In this document: positions 1 through 8,319 of the stretch, one piece after another | Layout: every line of letters begins with the position of its first letter | Position numbering within the stretch: the stretch's first letter is position 1 | Source: Fluviicola sp. | GTDB lineage: Bacteria > Bacteroidota > Bacteroidia > Flavobacteriales_D > Crocinitomicaceae | Length of the DNA stretch: 64,000 nt | Assembly: GCF_039596395.1 (NCBI RefSeq) | Contig: NZ_JBCNJT010000002.1 | Location: 496,001 to 560,000 of the forward strand | Direction: 5' to 3' | Made by a program: the position numbers and the translations under genes | Notes under the pieces: model-generated | What the model was told of the DNA's origin: nothing | Database searches by the model: none | What the model saw: only the letters and a program-made list of their open reading frames with translations

Positions 1-212
1 CAAGCGACATTACTTTAATAGTAGCCGGAAGTTTTTCCATCTTATTCTTCCTTCAAGCTTATAAATTATTCCTAAGCCTTACTATTGCCGATGCCCGGAA
101 ACTGATGTTTGCATCTTTTATCTGGTTACCGGTTGTTCAATTTTTATATGTGTTCGACAGAAAGCTTCCTGAAATTATGGACGCTTTGTGGCAGCACGGT
201 ACTCTTTTTTAA
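1..212 (+). CDS. ctaB: Protoheme IX farnesyltransferase, C-terminal end (partial)
   Basis: Only the last 69 residues are in the window; the frame is open from base 3 to the TAA at 210-212, and the gene starts upstream of the window. The stretch DARKLMFASFIWLPVVQ is typical of the last membrane segments of CtaB/CyoE, the UbiA-family enzyme that adds a farnesyl tail to protoheme IX to make heme O for heme-copper oxidases. The next gene starts 6 bp after the stop and encodes an oxidase subunit, so ctaB is very probably the upstream member of this oxidase operon. The family call rests on a short fragment plus strong context. Confidence 0.8.
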   Translation, partial: SDITLIVAGSFSILFFLQAYKLFLSLTIADARKLMFASFIWLPVVQFLYVFDRKLPEIMDALWQHGTLF

Positions 213-218
213 AAACGT

Positions 219-1274
219 ATGTCACAAATTGATTACGACAAAGAATTAACTCCCGAGGTTCGGGAGAAAATGAAAAAAAATCTCATCTACGTAGGGATTT
301 TCGGTATCATCATGTTGTTTGCGGGTTTATCCTCCGGATACATTGTAAGCGCAGGAGATACTTTTTGGGTGAAGTATAATTTCCCGCCAGCATTCTATGT
401 TTCAACAGCATTGATCGTACTGAGCAGTATGATTCTCTTTGTGGGCATCAAACTGGCTCAGAAAGGAAATCCGGGCATCCTGAAAACCATTGTTCCTTTA
501 ACTTTCATCCTGGGAGTCGGATTTGCTTATTTCCAGTTTAAAGGATATAAGGAATTGTACCAGAACGGGGCATTTTTATCTTCCAAAATCACTGTTTCCG
601 AGGGCCGTTACGGGTCTTATTACGAACTTCAGGTAGATGGAAAATACATGGAGGTAGACGGAAATGATTACCTGATAGCCGGGAAGCTGGTTTCGGAAGA
701 ACAGAAAAAACAAATCAGTGCATTCGCAAAGCAGTTTGAACGAATCACTAAAGAAAAGCATCCGAAAATTGCTGATCTGGACAAATACACCATTCTTTAC
801 AAACACCAGGCAGTAAGCCTGAAAGATGGAAAATTCTATGTCCAGGATACGGTCGAATTACAACATGTAGACCTGATCCGGCTGGAGGAATTTTCCTGGC
901 ATATCCGCGACGGAAGGGGTGATTTTTTCCATTCCGGGAAATATGGAAAAGACTTTAAGATCTATTACAAAAACCAGGAACTGGATTACAAAGACCGGAC
1001 ACTTTATTATAAAGGAGTTCCGCTAAGTGCGCCGCTTCAGCTCAAGATGGATTCCTCTTCGGACACAGCAACATCCTACCTGTATATCCTCACTTTTTTA
1101 CACCTGTTACATATTTTGGTAACGCTGATTTTTGTTTTAAAGGCTTCAATTCGTTCATTCTCAGGTAAATTAGCAGTTGATAATTTCCTTCCTGTACGCA
1201 CCCTTGCTATTTTCTGGCATTTTTTAGGCGTATTATGGATTTATTTATTGCTTTTTTTGCTTTTTATTCATTAA
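219..1274 (+). CDS. Cytochrome c oxidase subunit III-like protein with large soluble insert
   Basis: A heme-copper oxidase subunit III-like membrane protein of 351 residues. Three hydrophobic segments lie at roughly 22-44, 58-78 and 88-105. A long polar region of about 170 residues follows (about 110-285), then two more segments at about 287-308 and 327-350. The terminal part (FLHLLHILVTLIFVL, then a WHFLGVLWIYLLL segment) matches the histidine-containing end of subunit III. Bacteroidota oxidase operons often carry two subunit III genes; this is the first, N-terminally charged one. The polar insert makes it much longer than a plain five-helix subunit III. It sits 6 bp after ctaB and 21 bp before the second copy. 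Subunit III does not carry redox metals; it supports complex stability and proton uptake. Confidence 0.8.
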   Translation: MSQIDYDKELTPEVREKMKKNLIYVGIFGIIMLFAGLSSGYIVSAGDTFWVKYNFPPAFYVSTALIVLSSMILFVGIKLAQKGNPGILKTIVPLTFILGVGFAYFQFKGYKELYQNGAFLSSKITVSEGRYGSYYELQVDGKYMEVDGNDYLIAGKLVSEEQKKQISAFAKQFERITKEKHPKIADLDKYTILYKHQAVSLKDGKFYVQDTVELQHVDLIRLEEFSWHIRDGRGDFFHSGKYGKDFKIYYKNQELDYKDRTLYYKGVPLSAPLQLKMDSSSDTATSYLYILTFLHLLHILVTLIFVLKASIRSFSGKLAVDNFLPVRTLAIFWHFLGVLWIYLLLFLLFIH

Positions 1275-1295
1275 ACTTGCACAAAAAATTGTAAA

Positions 1296-2348
1296 ATGGC
1301 TGGACACGCTACAACACACGTCGACGCAGCAACCGCTTGGGGCGGGAAGACTTCACCGTTTAACGTAAGTTACGGTAAGTTAATGATGTGGTTTTTCTTG
1401 GTATCGGATGCATTGACATTCGGTGGATTGTTAGTTGCTTATGGTTATACGCGCCACACTACACAGAGCGCATGGCCGATCGGTGAAGAGACTTTTGACT
1501 CCTTGCCTTTCTTAGGTCACGGTTATCCATTGATGTACGTTGCATTGATGACCTTCATTTTGATCGTATCATCCGTAACGATGGTATTGGCGGTTGAAGC
1601 CGGTCACCGAATGGACAAAAAAGGTGTTATGAAGTGGATGATCGCTACGATCATCGGTGGTTTCTTCTTCCTGGGTTCTCAGGCTTGGGAGTGGTCTCAC
1701 TTCATTCACGGTTCTCATTTCGGAAGCGTTGAAATCCTTTCCGGAGAGCACACAGGTTCACGTGCAATCGTAAAAGGTCATTTCGGAGAGTTGGAAAGCT
1801 TTACAGTTGTTGAAGCAGGAAGACACCACAAAGTAGGTGATGTGATCAAAGAAACTCCGGACGAATTGTTCCACCATTTCCGCACAGCGGTTATGAACGG
1901 ACAAGTGAAAGACGGAAAAATCACTTTGCATGACGGTTCAGTTGCTACCTGGAAAAAACACAACGACGAGCACATGGAATTGATCATCAAAACGGATGGA
2001 ACAGGTCATTCTTTATCAAAAGTGACTAAGATCCACGGAAAAGATGCTGAAGTGAAATACTGGGAGTCTGTTAACTCCGGAAAAAAAGGAGCGATCATTT
2101 ACGGTGCTGATTTGAAAAGCAACGAGTACGGTCCATCCCAATACGGACAATTCTTCTTCTTCATTACAGGATTCCACGGATTCCACGTATTCTCAGGAGT
2201 TGTTATTAATATCTTGATCTTCTTAGGTGTTTCCCGTGGTACTTACCACAAGCGCGGACACTATGAAATGGTTGAGAAAACAGGATTGTACTGGCACTTT
2301 GTCGATTTAGTATGGGTGTTCGTATTTACATTCTTCTACTTAGTTTAA
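1296..2348 (+). CDS. Cytochrome c oxidase subunit III (second copy), His-rich insert
   Basis: Second oxidase subunit III, 350 residues. Segments at about 27-50, 76-100 and 112-132 are followed by a hydrophilic, His-rich insert (about 135-270) and then two final helices. Near the end the motifs FFFITGFHGFHVFSG and WHFVDLVWVFVFTFFYLV are the classic subunit III signature. The insert lies just after WEWSHFIHGSHFG, so it should form one extramembrane loop. It follows the other subunit III gene by 21 bp and precedes the subunit IV gene by 20 bp, so all are one transcript. The family call is firm. The role of the inserted domain is unknown to me. Confidence 0.9.
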   Translation: MAGHATTHVDAATAWGGKTSPFNVSYGKLMMWFFLVSDALTFGGLLVAYGYTRHTTQSAWPIGEETFDSLPFLGHGYPLMYVALMTFILIVSSVTMVLAVEAGHRMDKKGVMKWMIATIIGGFFFLGSQAWEWSHFIHGSHFGSVEILSGEHTGSRAIVKGHFGELESFTVVEAGRHHKVGDVIKETPDELFHHFRTAVMNGQVKDGKITLHDGSVATWKKHNDEHMELIIKTDGTGHSLSKVTKIHGKDAEVKYWESVNSGKKGAIIYGADLKSNEYGPSQYGQFFFFITGFHGFHVFSGVVINILIFLGVSRGTYHKRGHYEMVEKTGLYWHFVDLVWVFVFTFFYLV

Positions 2349-2368
2349 TTTTTTGAAAGACATAGATC

Positions 2369-2737
2369 ATGGAAAGAGACGATATTATTGAATACTCATT
2401 AGATGCTCACCATAGCGAAGAACAAGGAAAGAAGATTCGTCGCAAAATTTGGTTGGTAACGGCGATCCTTACTGTAATTACAGCATTTGAAGTAGCTGTA
2501 GGAGCAATGGTTCACCAGGACAACCCAATGTGGTGGATCGTGAAATTGTTGTTCATCGGATTGACATTATTGAAAGCAGGTTACATCGTATTGGTGTTCA
2601 TGCACCTGGGTGACGAGAAAAAAGTATTGAAGTACTGCATCCTTGTTCCGTATTTTATATTCATTATTTACCTGATTTTCATCGCGCTGACGGAGGCTAA
2701 CGCAGTCCACACAGCATGGGAAACATACGGAGGATAG
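2369..2737 (+). CDS. Cytochrome c oxidase subunit IV family protein
   Basis: A 122-residue membrane protein with three predicted helices (about 28-48, 58-80 and 88-110). The motif LKAGYIVLVFMHLGDEKK is characteristic of the small CtaF/CoxD-like subunit IV of bacterial oxidases, where the short M-H-L turn lies at the membrane edge. It follows subunit III by 20 bp and is followed 25 bp later by an SCO-type assembly gene. It is thought to stabilise the oxidase; it has no catalytic residues. The call is supported by length, topology, motif and context. Confidence 0.88.
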   Translation: MERDDIIEYSLDAHHSEEQGKKIRRKIWLVTAILTVITAFEVAVGAMVHQDNPMWWIVKLLFIGLTLLKAGYIVLVFMHLGDEKKVLKYCILVPYFIFIIYLIFIALTEANAVHTAWETYGG

Positions 2738-2762
2738 TTTTCATTTAATTCATTTTTAGCCA

Positions 2763-3458
2763 ATGGCTAAGTCAAATTCTAAGGCCGGTTCGTTAAGATC
2801 AGTGTTCGCACTACTGCTTCTATTCGGACCGGCTCTTATTTTAATATTCATTTCCACCCGGGGTTGTGAACACAAATTCAAGGAGCTGGATGATTACGGG
2901 CCCATTCCGGCATTCTCCTTTACGGATGCGAGAGGAAAGGTCTATACCAACAATTCTTTTAAGAACAAGATCGTTATTTATACCACGATCCAGCCTTCCT
3001 GCCCGGATTCATGTGGTGTTACTATCTGGCATCTGGACCAATTGATTTACCAGAGACTGCGTGAAAACAAGAAAAGACTGGGTCACGTGAAAATAGTTTC
3101 TGTGCTGACAGATGGTATCGGCAACCCGGATAAACGCTTGAAAGACGTGGAATATATGCTGAAAGATCGCGTGGAAGGGTTTGATCCTTCGATCTGGATT
3201 ATTGTCACCGGCGATGCGAAATCCCTTTACAACATCAAACACAACGGACAAACCCTGTTGCAGGAAGATAAAAAATACTTCGGCGGATTTGGTTTCCAGG
3301 AACTGATGCTTCTTTCCGACAAAAGCAATCATTTGAGAATGGTGCTTCCGGGCAAAACAGAAAGTACTATCCGTACCATGCGTGATCACATGGCACTTCT
3401 TGAAAAAGAATACGATATCAAAGCATACAAGCTGAAAAAGAAGAAAGAAAAAGCATAA
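2763..3458 (+). CDS. SCO1/SenC-like protein lacking the usual copper-binding His
   Basis: A 231-residue membrane-anchored thioredoxin-fold protein of the SCO family, which delivers copper to the CuA site of oxidase subunit II or keeps its thiols reduced. One helix near residues 13-30 should anchor it to the inner membrane. The CxxxC motif is present as C80-P-D-S-C84. Aligned by eye with the next gene product (HSDGLVLVD...), the conserved histidine ligand is replaced by phenylalanine at about residue 178 (FQELMLLSD). The loss suggests a redox role rather than copper transfer, which is inference. The C-terminus is very lysine rich. It is the fifth gene of the operon. Confidence 0.85.
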   Translation: MAKSNSKAGSLRSVFALLLLFGPALILIFISTRGCEHKFKELDDYGPIPAFSFTDARGKVYTNNSFKNKIVIYTTIQPSCPDSCGVTIWHLDQLIYQRLRENKKRLGHVKIVSVLTDGIGNPDKRLKDVEYMLKDRVEGFDPSIWIIVTGDAKSLYNIKHNGQTLLQEDKKYFGGFGFQELMLLSDKSNHLRMVLPGKTESTIRTMRDHMALLEKEYDIKAYKLKKKKEKA

Positions 3459-3525
3459 CGCTTGACAAAAGCCGGAAAGGAACAAGTGTTAATGCAATTC
3501 TGCATAAAGAATTAATTACAGAAAA

Positions 3526-4194
3526 ATGAAACAGATCGTACCTTTCGCGCTGATTCTAATCCTGCTCACTGCCTGTAAAACCGAACCTGAAAAGAAACCG
3601 AGGGCTCTTCCCTATTTTGGGAATTACGACATTGTCTTTTCTGAAACGGACGGTGTTGAATCGGCTGATACGGTTTACCCCAAAATCCCGGCATTTTCAT
3701 ACCTGAACCAGGATTCAGTACTTATTACTTCAAAATCCATGAAAGGAAAGGTTTGGATTGCCAACTTCTTCTTCACAAGTTGCCCAAGCATTTGTCCGCC
3801 GATGATCTCTCAAATGAAACGGCTGAACGTTCTTACACAGGATCTGGCTTCAGAAGTTCAGTTCATGTCTTTCAGCATTGATCCGAACACGGATAAACCG
3901 CACGTATTGAGAAATTACATCAAAAACAACGGGATAAGTACCAAAAACTGGCAGTTCTTTACCGGAGACGAAGCAAAAACGCACCGTTTGGGAGTGATGC
4001 ATTTCATGGTACACGCCGACAAAGATCCGATGGCCGCAGGCGGTTTCGCGCACAGCGACGGCTTGGTCCTGGTTGACAGGGAAGGATATGTTCGGGGAGT
4101 TTACCGTGGAACCCAAACCCAGGATGTAGACAAACTGAACAAAGATTTACGTAAATTATTAGAAATTGAATATGGAATCAACTCAAAGCACTAA
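3526..4194 (+). CDS. SCO family lipoprotein, oxidase copper-centre assembly
   Basis: A 222-residue lipoprotein: the signal ends in the lipobox LLTAC with the lipidated Cys at 17. The SCO fold follows, with C86-P-S-I-C90 and the conserved His at 176 in GGFAHSDGL, so all three copper ligands are present. This is therefore the likely functional copper chaperone for CuA assembly, acting at the periplasmic face. It lies 67 bp after the His-less paralogue. Its 3' end overlaps the start of the following DUF420 gene by 23 bp in another frame, which suggests translational coupling. Confidence 0.9.
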   Translation: MKQIVPFALILILLTACKTEPEKKPRALPYFGNYDIVFSETDGVESADTVYPKIPAFSYLNQDSVLITSKSMKGKVWIANFFFTSCPSICPPMISQMKRLNVLTQDLASEVQFMSFSIDPNTDKPHVLRNYIKNNGISTKNWQFFTGDEAKTHRLGVMHFMVHADKDPMAAGGFAHSDGLVLVDREGYVRGVYRGTQTQDVDKLNKDLRKLLEIEYGINSKH

Positions 4195-4747
4195 AACCGG
4201 AATCCGAAAGCTGATCATTGCGCTTTCTATTGTTATCCCGTTAGTTGTAGCAGTTTTATTCAAAGTGAAAATCCAGGGCTATGACTTGCACTTTTTACCT
4301 TCCATTTATGCCTGTATCAATGCTGTAACAGCATTTTTACTGATTTTGGCACTGGTAGCCATCAAACAAAAAAGAATCAGCTTACACGAAGGAATCATTA
4401 AGGTTTGTATGGCGCTTTCCGTTTTATTCCTCCTGTGTTACATTGCTTATCACATGACGTCTGATCCTACGATTTACGGAGATTTGAACGGAAACGGTGA
4501 ACTGGATACCTACGAGGCGGCAAATGTGTCTTCTGCCAGTAAAATCACGTATTTCTTCATCCTGATCACACATATTGTTTTAAGTGTGGCGGTTATTCCG
4601 ATGGTATTGTTTTCCTATTTGTATGCCTGGGAAGGAAAATACGACAAACACCGCAAGTGGACGAAAATTACCTGGCCTTTGTGGTTTTATGTAGCAGCTA
4701 GCGGAGTGGTGGTTTATATTATGATTTCTCCTTATTATCCGCATTGA
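4172..4747 (+). CDS. DUF420 family membrane protein (oxidase assembly type)
   Basis: A 191-residue protein with about five hydrophobic segments. HFLPSIYACINAVTAF, the helix ending LCYIAYHM and a later HIVLSVAVIPMVL are typical of DUF420, a family found with SCO and oxidase genes (the Bacillus CtaM/YozB type is needed for oxidase maturation). I chose the ATG at 4172 over an in-frame TTG two codons upstream. The gene starts inside the 3' end of the SCO gene and is the last of the operon; a palindrome at 4928-4947 is the probable terminator. A direct role in CuB or heme maturation here is inferred from context. Confidence 0.85.
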   Translation: MESTQSTKTGIRKLIIALSIVIPLVVAVLFKVKIQGYDLHFLPSIYACINAVTAFLLILALVAIKQKRISLHEGIIKVCMALSVLFLLCYIAYHMTSDPTIYGDLNGNGELDTYEAANVSSASKITYFFILITHIVLSVAVIPMVLFSYLYAWEGKYDKHRKWTKITWPLWFYVAASGVVVYIMISPYYPH

Positions 4748-4927
4748 TCTGATTGCAAATTTCTAATTAATTGCGAACGCCGAATTGCTAATTATGAATT
4801 AATGAAAATCTGAGCATTTAAAATAATGCCGGTTCTAATATTGCAATTTTTCGGATGCGGCTATTGAAGAAATGGAATGCTAACCTTTCATTCCTGCCAG
4901 AACACACTTAAATTAATGGAGTTTATC

Positions 4928-4947
4928 AAAACATGATATCATGTTTT
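4928..4947. terminator. Perfect palindrome between convergent genes
   Basis: A 20 bp perfect inverted repeat, arms AAAACATGAT and ATCATGTTTT, lies between the convergent DUF420 and DUF6089 genes and ends 3 bp before the DUF6089 stop codon. The T-run on either strand suits a bidirectional terminator. The rest of 4748-4927 is AT-rich with short degenerate repeats of the TAATTGC/ATTGCTAAT kind and no gene. Confidence 0.55.
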
Positions 4948-4950
4948 AAT

Positions 4951-5781
4951 TTATTTCGGTTGCGGACAGCTTTTCTTGCCCCCCATACGGATCATCAAAC
5001 CAATTCCGAAGAAAGTGTACCAATCGCGGCTGGCGCGGTTTCCTCTTTGCCCGAAACGGTTCCCGTCCAAACTTCTGTTGCTCAATGCAGCAGCTGTAGG
5101 ACCATTTTGAGCAGCCAAAAGCAAAGGATCTGCATACCGGTATCCGCCCACATCATCCAGGTAATCCGTAAACATCAAACGGATTCCATATTCGATGTTC
5201 AACCCGATATTCTCGGAAATTGAAACGCGGGCACCGACTGCGATCGGAATTCCCATTTGAATGCGCGAATATTTTCCACGGTCCGCCAATTCTGTTCCCT
5301 GGCCTTCCGTTCCCAATGGCTGCAATTCCACCATCGCTCCGTTGTACTCCGTCATGGGATTAATACGCGTCAGTGACAACTCAGCCAATAAATAAGCCGT
5401 TCCCTTGTACCTTCTGTTCCCGATCTCAAACGGAAAATAAGTTACTTCGATCCCAGATCCGAATTCAAATAAATCCGATTGGAAGGAAAGGTTCCTGTTC
5501 TTGTAAAATTCCCCTTTTTGTTCGCTGTCATAGCCTTCAATTTTCCCGTACGTAAAATTTAACCGGTAAGCTAAACGCGCATTGATGTTATAGCGATACA
5601 ACAATTGTCCGGCTAAATTGGTATGCTTAAAATGTGCTTGGTTCAAATCGCCGATATAGTAGCTTCCGCCCGCCATAAAACCAATTTCGGAACGCGACAA
5701 GGCATTGTGCCTGTGCGCCTTTTGGCTCCAGGAGAGAGAAGTTACCAGGCAAAGGAAACCTATCAGAATTCTGTTCTGCAT
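4951..5781 (-). CDS. DUF6089 family outer-membrane beta-barrel protein
   Basis: A 276-residue protein with an N-terminal signal sequence (cleavage near SLSWSQ, about residue 19). The mature part starts HRHNALSRSEIGFMAGGSYY, then alternates polar and hydrophobic residues as in an eight-stranded outer-membrane barrel. This arrangement, with the conserved IGDLNQ motif near the start, is typical of the Bacteroidota DUF6089 family, whose function is not known. A Ser/Arg-rich extension and a Lys-rich end (MIRMGGKKSCPQPK) close the protein. It lies 26 bp after asd and probably shares its transcript. Confidence 0.75.
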   Translation of the reverse strand: MQNRILIGFLCLVTSLSWSQKAHRHNALSRSEIGFMAGGSYYIGDLNQAHFKHTNLAGQLLYRYNINARLAYRLNFTYGKIEGYDSEQKGEFYKNRNLSFQSDLFEFGSGIEVTYFPFEIGNRRYKGTAYLLAELSLTRINPMTEYNGAMVELQPLGTEGQGTELADRGKYSRIQMGIPIAVGARVSISENIGLNIEYGIRLMFTDYLDDVGGYRYADPLLLAAQNGPTAAALSNRSLDGNRFGQRGNRASRDWYTFFGIGLMIRMGGKKSCPQPK

Positions 5782-5807
5782 ACCAGCTATAACGGATTTG
5801 AATGCGA

Positions 5808-6821
5808 TTAATTGTGTGCTCCTGCTGCCATTGGAACTAAAATTCCTTTTTGAATCAGCAATTCTGCAATTTGGATCGCATTGGTAGCAGCACCCTTTCT
5901 TAAATTATCCGCTACCACCCACATATTCAAGGTTTTTTCCTGGCTTTCATCTCTTCGGATGCGGCCTACAAATACATCGTCTTTGGATTCTGCAAAACGC
6001 GGCATCGGGTAGGTATTTGTCGTAGGATCGTCTTTCAAAGTGATTCCAGGAGTTTCGTGAAGCAATTTCCGCACATCCGCAAGATCGAATTCTTTCTCGA
6101 ATTCCACGTTCACAGCTTCAGAGTGTCCACCCACAACCGGAACGCGAACCGCAGTAGCAGTTACGGAAATAGCAGGATCCAATATTTTCTTCGTTTCGTT
6201 GGTCAGTTTCATTTCCTCCTTGGTATATCCATTATCCAAAAAAGAATCGCAATGCGGGATACAGTTTTTATCGATCGGGTAATTGTAAGCCATTTCACCG
6301 GAAATTCCCGCACGCTCATTTTCCAATTGCTGAACCGCTTTTACTCCGGTTCCTGTGATGGATTGGTACGTAGAAACCACCACGCGTTTTACTCCGTAAG
6401 CCTTGTGCAAAGGTGCAAGTGCCATCAACAACTGGATGGTGCTGCAATTCGGGTTTGCAATGATCTTATCCGACGCCGTCAGCAAATCTCCGTTGATTTC
6501 AGGAACAATTAATTTTTTGTCCGGATGCATTCTCCACGCCGAACTGTTATCAATCACGGTGGTTCCGACAGCTTCGAATTTTGGCGCCCATTCCAGGGAA
6601 GTTTCACCACCGGCAGAGAAAATAGCCACATCGGGCTTCATGGTAACAGCTGTGGCCAAATCCACAACCGGAAATTCCAATCCTCCGAATTCGATCTTTT
6701 TACCAACCGATTTCTCAGAAGCAACAGGGATCAATTCCGTAATGGGAAAAGAACGCTCTTTCAACACTTCCATCATGACATTTCCAACCATTCCTGTCGC
6801 TCCGACAACTGCTACTCTCAT
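5808..6821 (-). CDS. asd: Aspartate-semialdehyde dehydrogenase
   Basis: The enzyme reduces aspartyl phosphate to aspartate semialdehyde with NADPH, at the branch to lysine/diaminopimelate, threonine and methionine. The NADP-binding GATGMVG motif is at residues 7-13 and the catalytic Cys is C126 in ANPNCSTIQ. A conserved GGHSEAVNVEF segment holds the active-site His. The length (337 residues) fits the family. I chose the ATG at 6821 over an in-frame TTG at 6827 because MRVAVVGATG is the expected N-terminus. A TATTTTTG promoter element lies just upstream. A DUF6089 gene follows 26 bp downstream. Confidence 0.95.
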   Translation of the reverse strand: MRVAVVGATGMVGNVMMEVLKERSFPITELIPVASEKSVGKKIEFGGLEFPVVDLATAVTMKPDVAIFSAGGETSLEWAPKFEAVGTTVIDNSSAWRMHPDKKLIVPEINGDLLTASDKIIANPNCSTIQLLMALAPLHKAYGVKRVVVSTYQSITGTGVKAVQQLENERAGISGEMAYNYPIDKNCIPHCDSFLDNGYTKEEMKLTNETKKILDPAISVTATAVRVPVVGGHSEAVNVEFEKEFDLADVRKLLHETPGITLKDDPTTNTYPMPRFAESKDDVFVGRIRRDESQEKTLNMWVVADNLRKGAATNAIQIAELLIQKGILVPMAAGAHN

Positions 6822-6838
6822 AACCAAAAAATTTTACA

Positions 6839-6846
6839 CAAAAATA
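6839..6846 (-). promoter_or_regulatory. -7 element of asd promoter
   Basis: On the minus strand this reads TATTTTTG, a full match to the Bacteroidota -7 consensus TAnnTTTG, 17 bp before the asd ATG. No TTG is found at the best -33 distance. The predicted leader is about 12 nt. Confidence 0.5.
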
Positions 6847-6909
6847 ATACTAAAAAGTTCAAAAGGTTGAAACAGTTCAAAGGGTTCAAAAATTTAATGA
6901 ATCAAATTT

Positions 6910-6957
6910 GAACATTTGAACATTTGAACATTTGAACATTTGAACATTTGAACATTT
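6910..6957. repeat. Six perfect tandem copies of an 8-bp unit
   Basis: GAACATTT is repeated six times without interruption between the divergent asd and DEAD-box genes. The flank at 6853-6895 holds several GTTCAAA-type words that are near-complements, so the array can also form the second arm of a long imperfect hairpin. It lies between the -7 elements of the two genes. The unit is too short, and spacers are absent, for a CRISPR array. Confidence 0.95.
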
Positions 6958-6980
6958 TTTATTAAATCAATTCATTAGCG

Positions 6981-6988
6981 TATCTTTG
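6981..6988 (+). promoter_or_regulatory. -7 element of DEAD-box helicase promoter
   Basis: TATCTTTG matches TAnnTTTG exactly. No well-placed -33 TTG is visible; the region upstream is the 8-bp tandem array. Transcription from about 6994 would give a leader of about 85 nt before the ATG at 7079, long for this genome. Confidence 0.5.
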
Positions 6989-7078
6989 TACCGGAAAAAT
7001 CAATTTCCACCGATTTGAAGTGAGGAAAAGCTCGTCGCACGTGACATTCAGTTCGGAACACTTTACAGAAAAAATTTC

Positions 7079-8200
7079 ATGCAATTTGATGAATTAAACT
7101 TACATCCGCATTTGTTGGATGCACTAAAAGAATTAGACTACACTACACCGACACCTATCCAGGAACAATCGATCCCAAGCTTACTAGAAGGAAAAGACTT
7201 ATTCGGATGCGCCCAAACCGGTACAGGAAAAACAGCAGCATTCGCTTTGCCTATTTTGCAGCATTTAGAACCGGACGGACCTGTTAAAGGAAAACGCCCG
7301 ATCCGTTGTCTGGTATTGGCTCCGACCAGAGAATTGGCAAACCAGATCTGCGACAGTTTCAAGGCTTACGGAAAACATTCCAAGCTGCGCACGATGGTCA
7401 TTTTTGGTGGCGTAAACCAAAACAAACAAGTCAACCAGTTGAATGCCGGAGTGGATATCCTGGTAGCAACACCCGGACGTTTACTCGACTTAATGAACCA
7501 AGGACATATTCATTTGTCCAAGATCACCCATTTTGTATTGGATGAAGCAGATCGCATGCTCGACATGGGATTCATTCACGATATCAAAAAAATCCTTCCG
7601 CGTTTGCCGAAGAACAAACAGAATATCTTTTTCTCCGCTACAATTTCTCCGACGATTATGGAGTTGGCCGGAACGATTTTGTTCGATCCGGTAAATGTAC
7701 GCGTTACACCGGTTTCTTCCACAGCTGAGATCGTAGAGCAATTTGTTTATCATGTAGAGAAAGCAGATAAACGTGCTTTCCTGAAACAACTGATCAAAAG
7801 CGAAAACATTTCTCACGCGATTGTATTCACACGCACCAAACACGGCGCTGACCGCGTAGCAAGAGAACTTACGAAATCCGGCCACAAAGCGGAGGCAATC
7901 CACGGAGATAAATCGCAGAATGCCCGCGAAAGAGCACTGGCAGGTTTCAAAAACAGAACTGTGAGCTTTTTGGTAGCAACGGATATCGCTTCTCGCGGAA
8001 TTGACATCGACCAATTAGAATATGTGATCAATTTTGAGATCCCGGAAGTAGCGGAAACATATGTCCACCGAATCGGTAGAACGGGCCGTGCAGGTTCAAG
8101 CGGAATCGCGTATACGATGTGCTCCAGTGAGGAAAAAGGGTATTTGAAAGCGATCCAGAAGCTGATCAATCAGCAAATCCCGGAGCGAACACTGAAATGA
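7079..8200 (+). CDS. DEAD-box ATP-dependent RNA helicase (RhlE-like)
   Basis: A 373-residue minimal helicase core that unwinds short RNA duplexes with ATP. Motifs in order: Q-motif region TPIQEQSIP (about 25-33), motif I AQTGTGKT (45-52), Ia PTRELANQ (82-89), II DEAD (155-158), III SAT (186-188), and VI HRIGRTGR (330-337). There is no long basic C-terminal tail such as many RhlE or CsdA proteins carry. It is monocistronic, with a leader of about 85 nt, and a strong hairpin-plus-T-run follows at 8287-8319. The long leader would fit cold or growth-phase control, but this is only inference. Confidence 0.93.
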   Translation: MQFDELNLHPHLLDALKELDYTTPTPIQEQSIPSLLEGKDLFGCAQTGTGKTAAFALPILQHLEPDGPVKGKRPIRCLVLAPTRELANQICDSFKAYGKHSKLRTMVIFGGVNQNKQVNQLNAGVDILVATPGRLLDLMNQGHIHLSKITHFVLDEADRMLDMGFIHDIKKILPRLPKNKQNIFFSATISPTIMELAGTILFDPVNVRVTPVSSTAEIVEQFVYHVEKADKRAFLKQLIKSENISHAIVFTRTKHGADRVARELTKSGHKAEAIHGDKSQNARERALAGFKNRTVSFLVATDIASRGIDIDQLEYVINFEIPEVAETYVHRIGRTGRAGSSGIAYTMCSSEEKGYLKAIQKLINQQIPERTLK

Positions 8201-8286
8201 ACCAAGCAAAGTTCCAATATTGCAATATTTGAACATGGCTATATTGCAATGTTGAAATATTGATTCTTTGTAAAATTCTATTTTTA

Positions 8287-8319
8287 AGCGGTTGAGGTTT
8301 TTTACTTCAACCGTTTTTT
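8287..8319 (+). terminator. Rho-independent terminator of helicase gene, overlapping the facing gene
   Basis: The stem CGGTTGA (8289-8295) pairs with TCAACCG (8307-8313) and is followed by TTTTTT on the plus strand. The 3' arm and T-run lie inside the last codons of the minus-strand gene 8302-8865 (its KKRLK end), so the terminator and that coding sequence share bases. AT-rich repeats of the ATATTGCAATATTTG kind at 8209-8265 precede it. Confidence 0.75.

Noticed and set aside
6910-6957. Tandem array considered as a CRISPR
   Set aside because: The unit is 8 bp with no spacers, and no cas genes are present.
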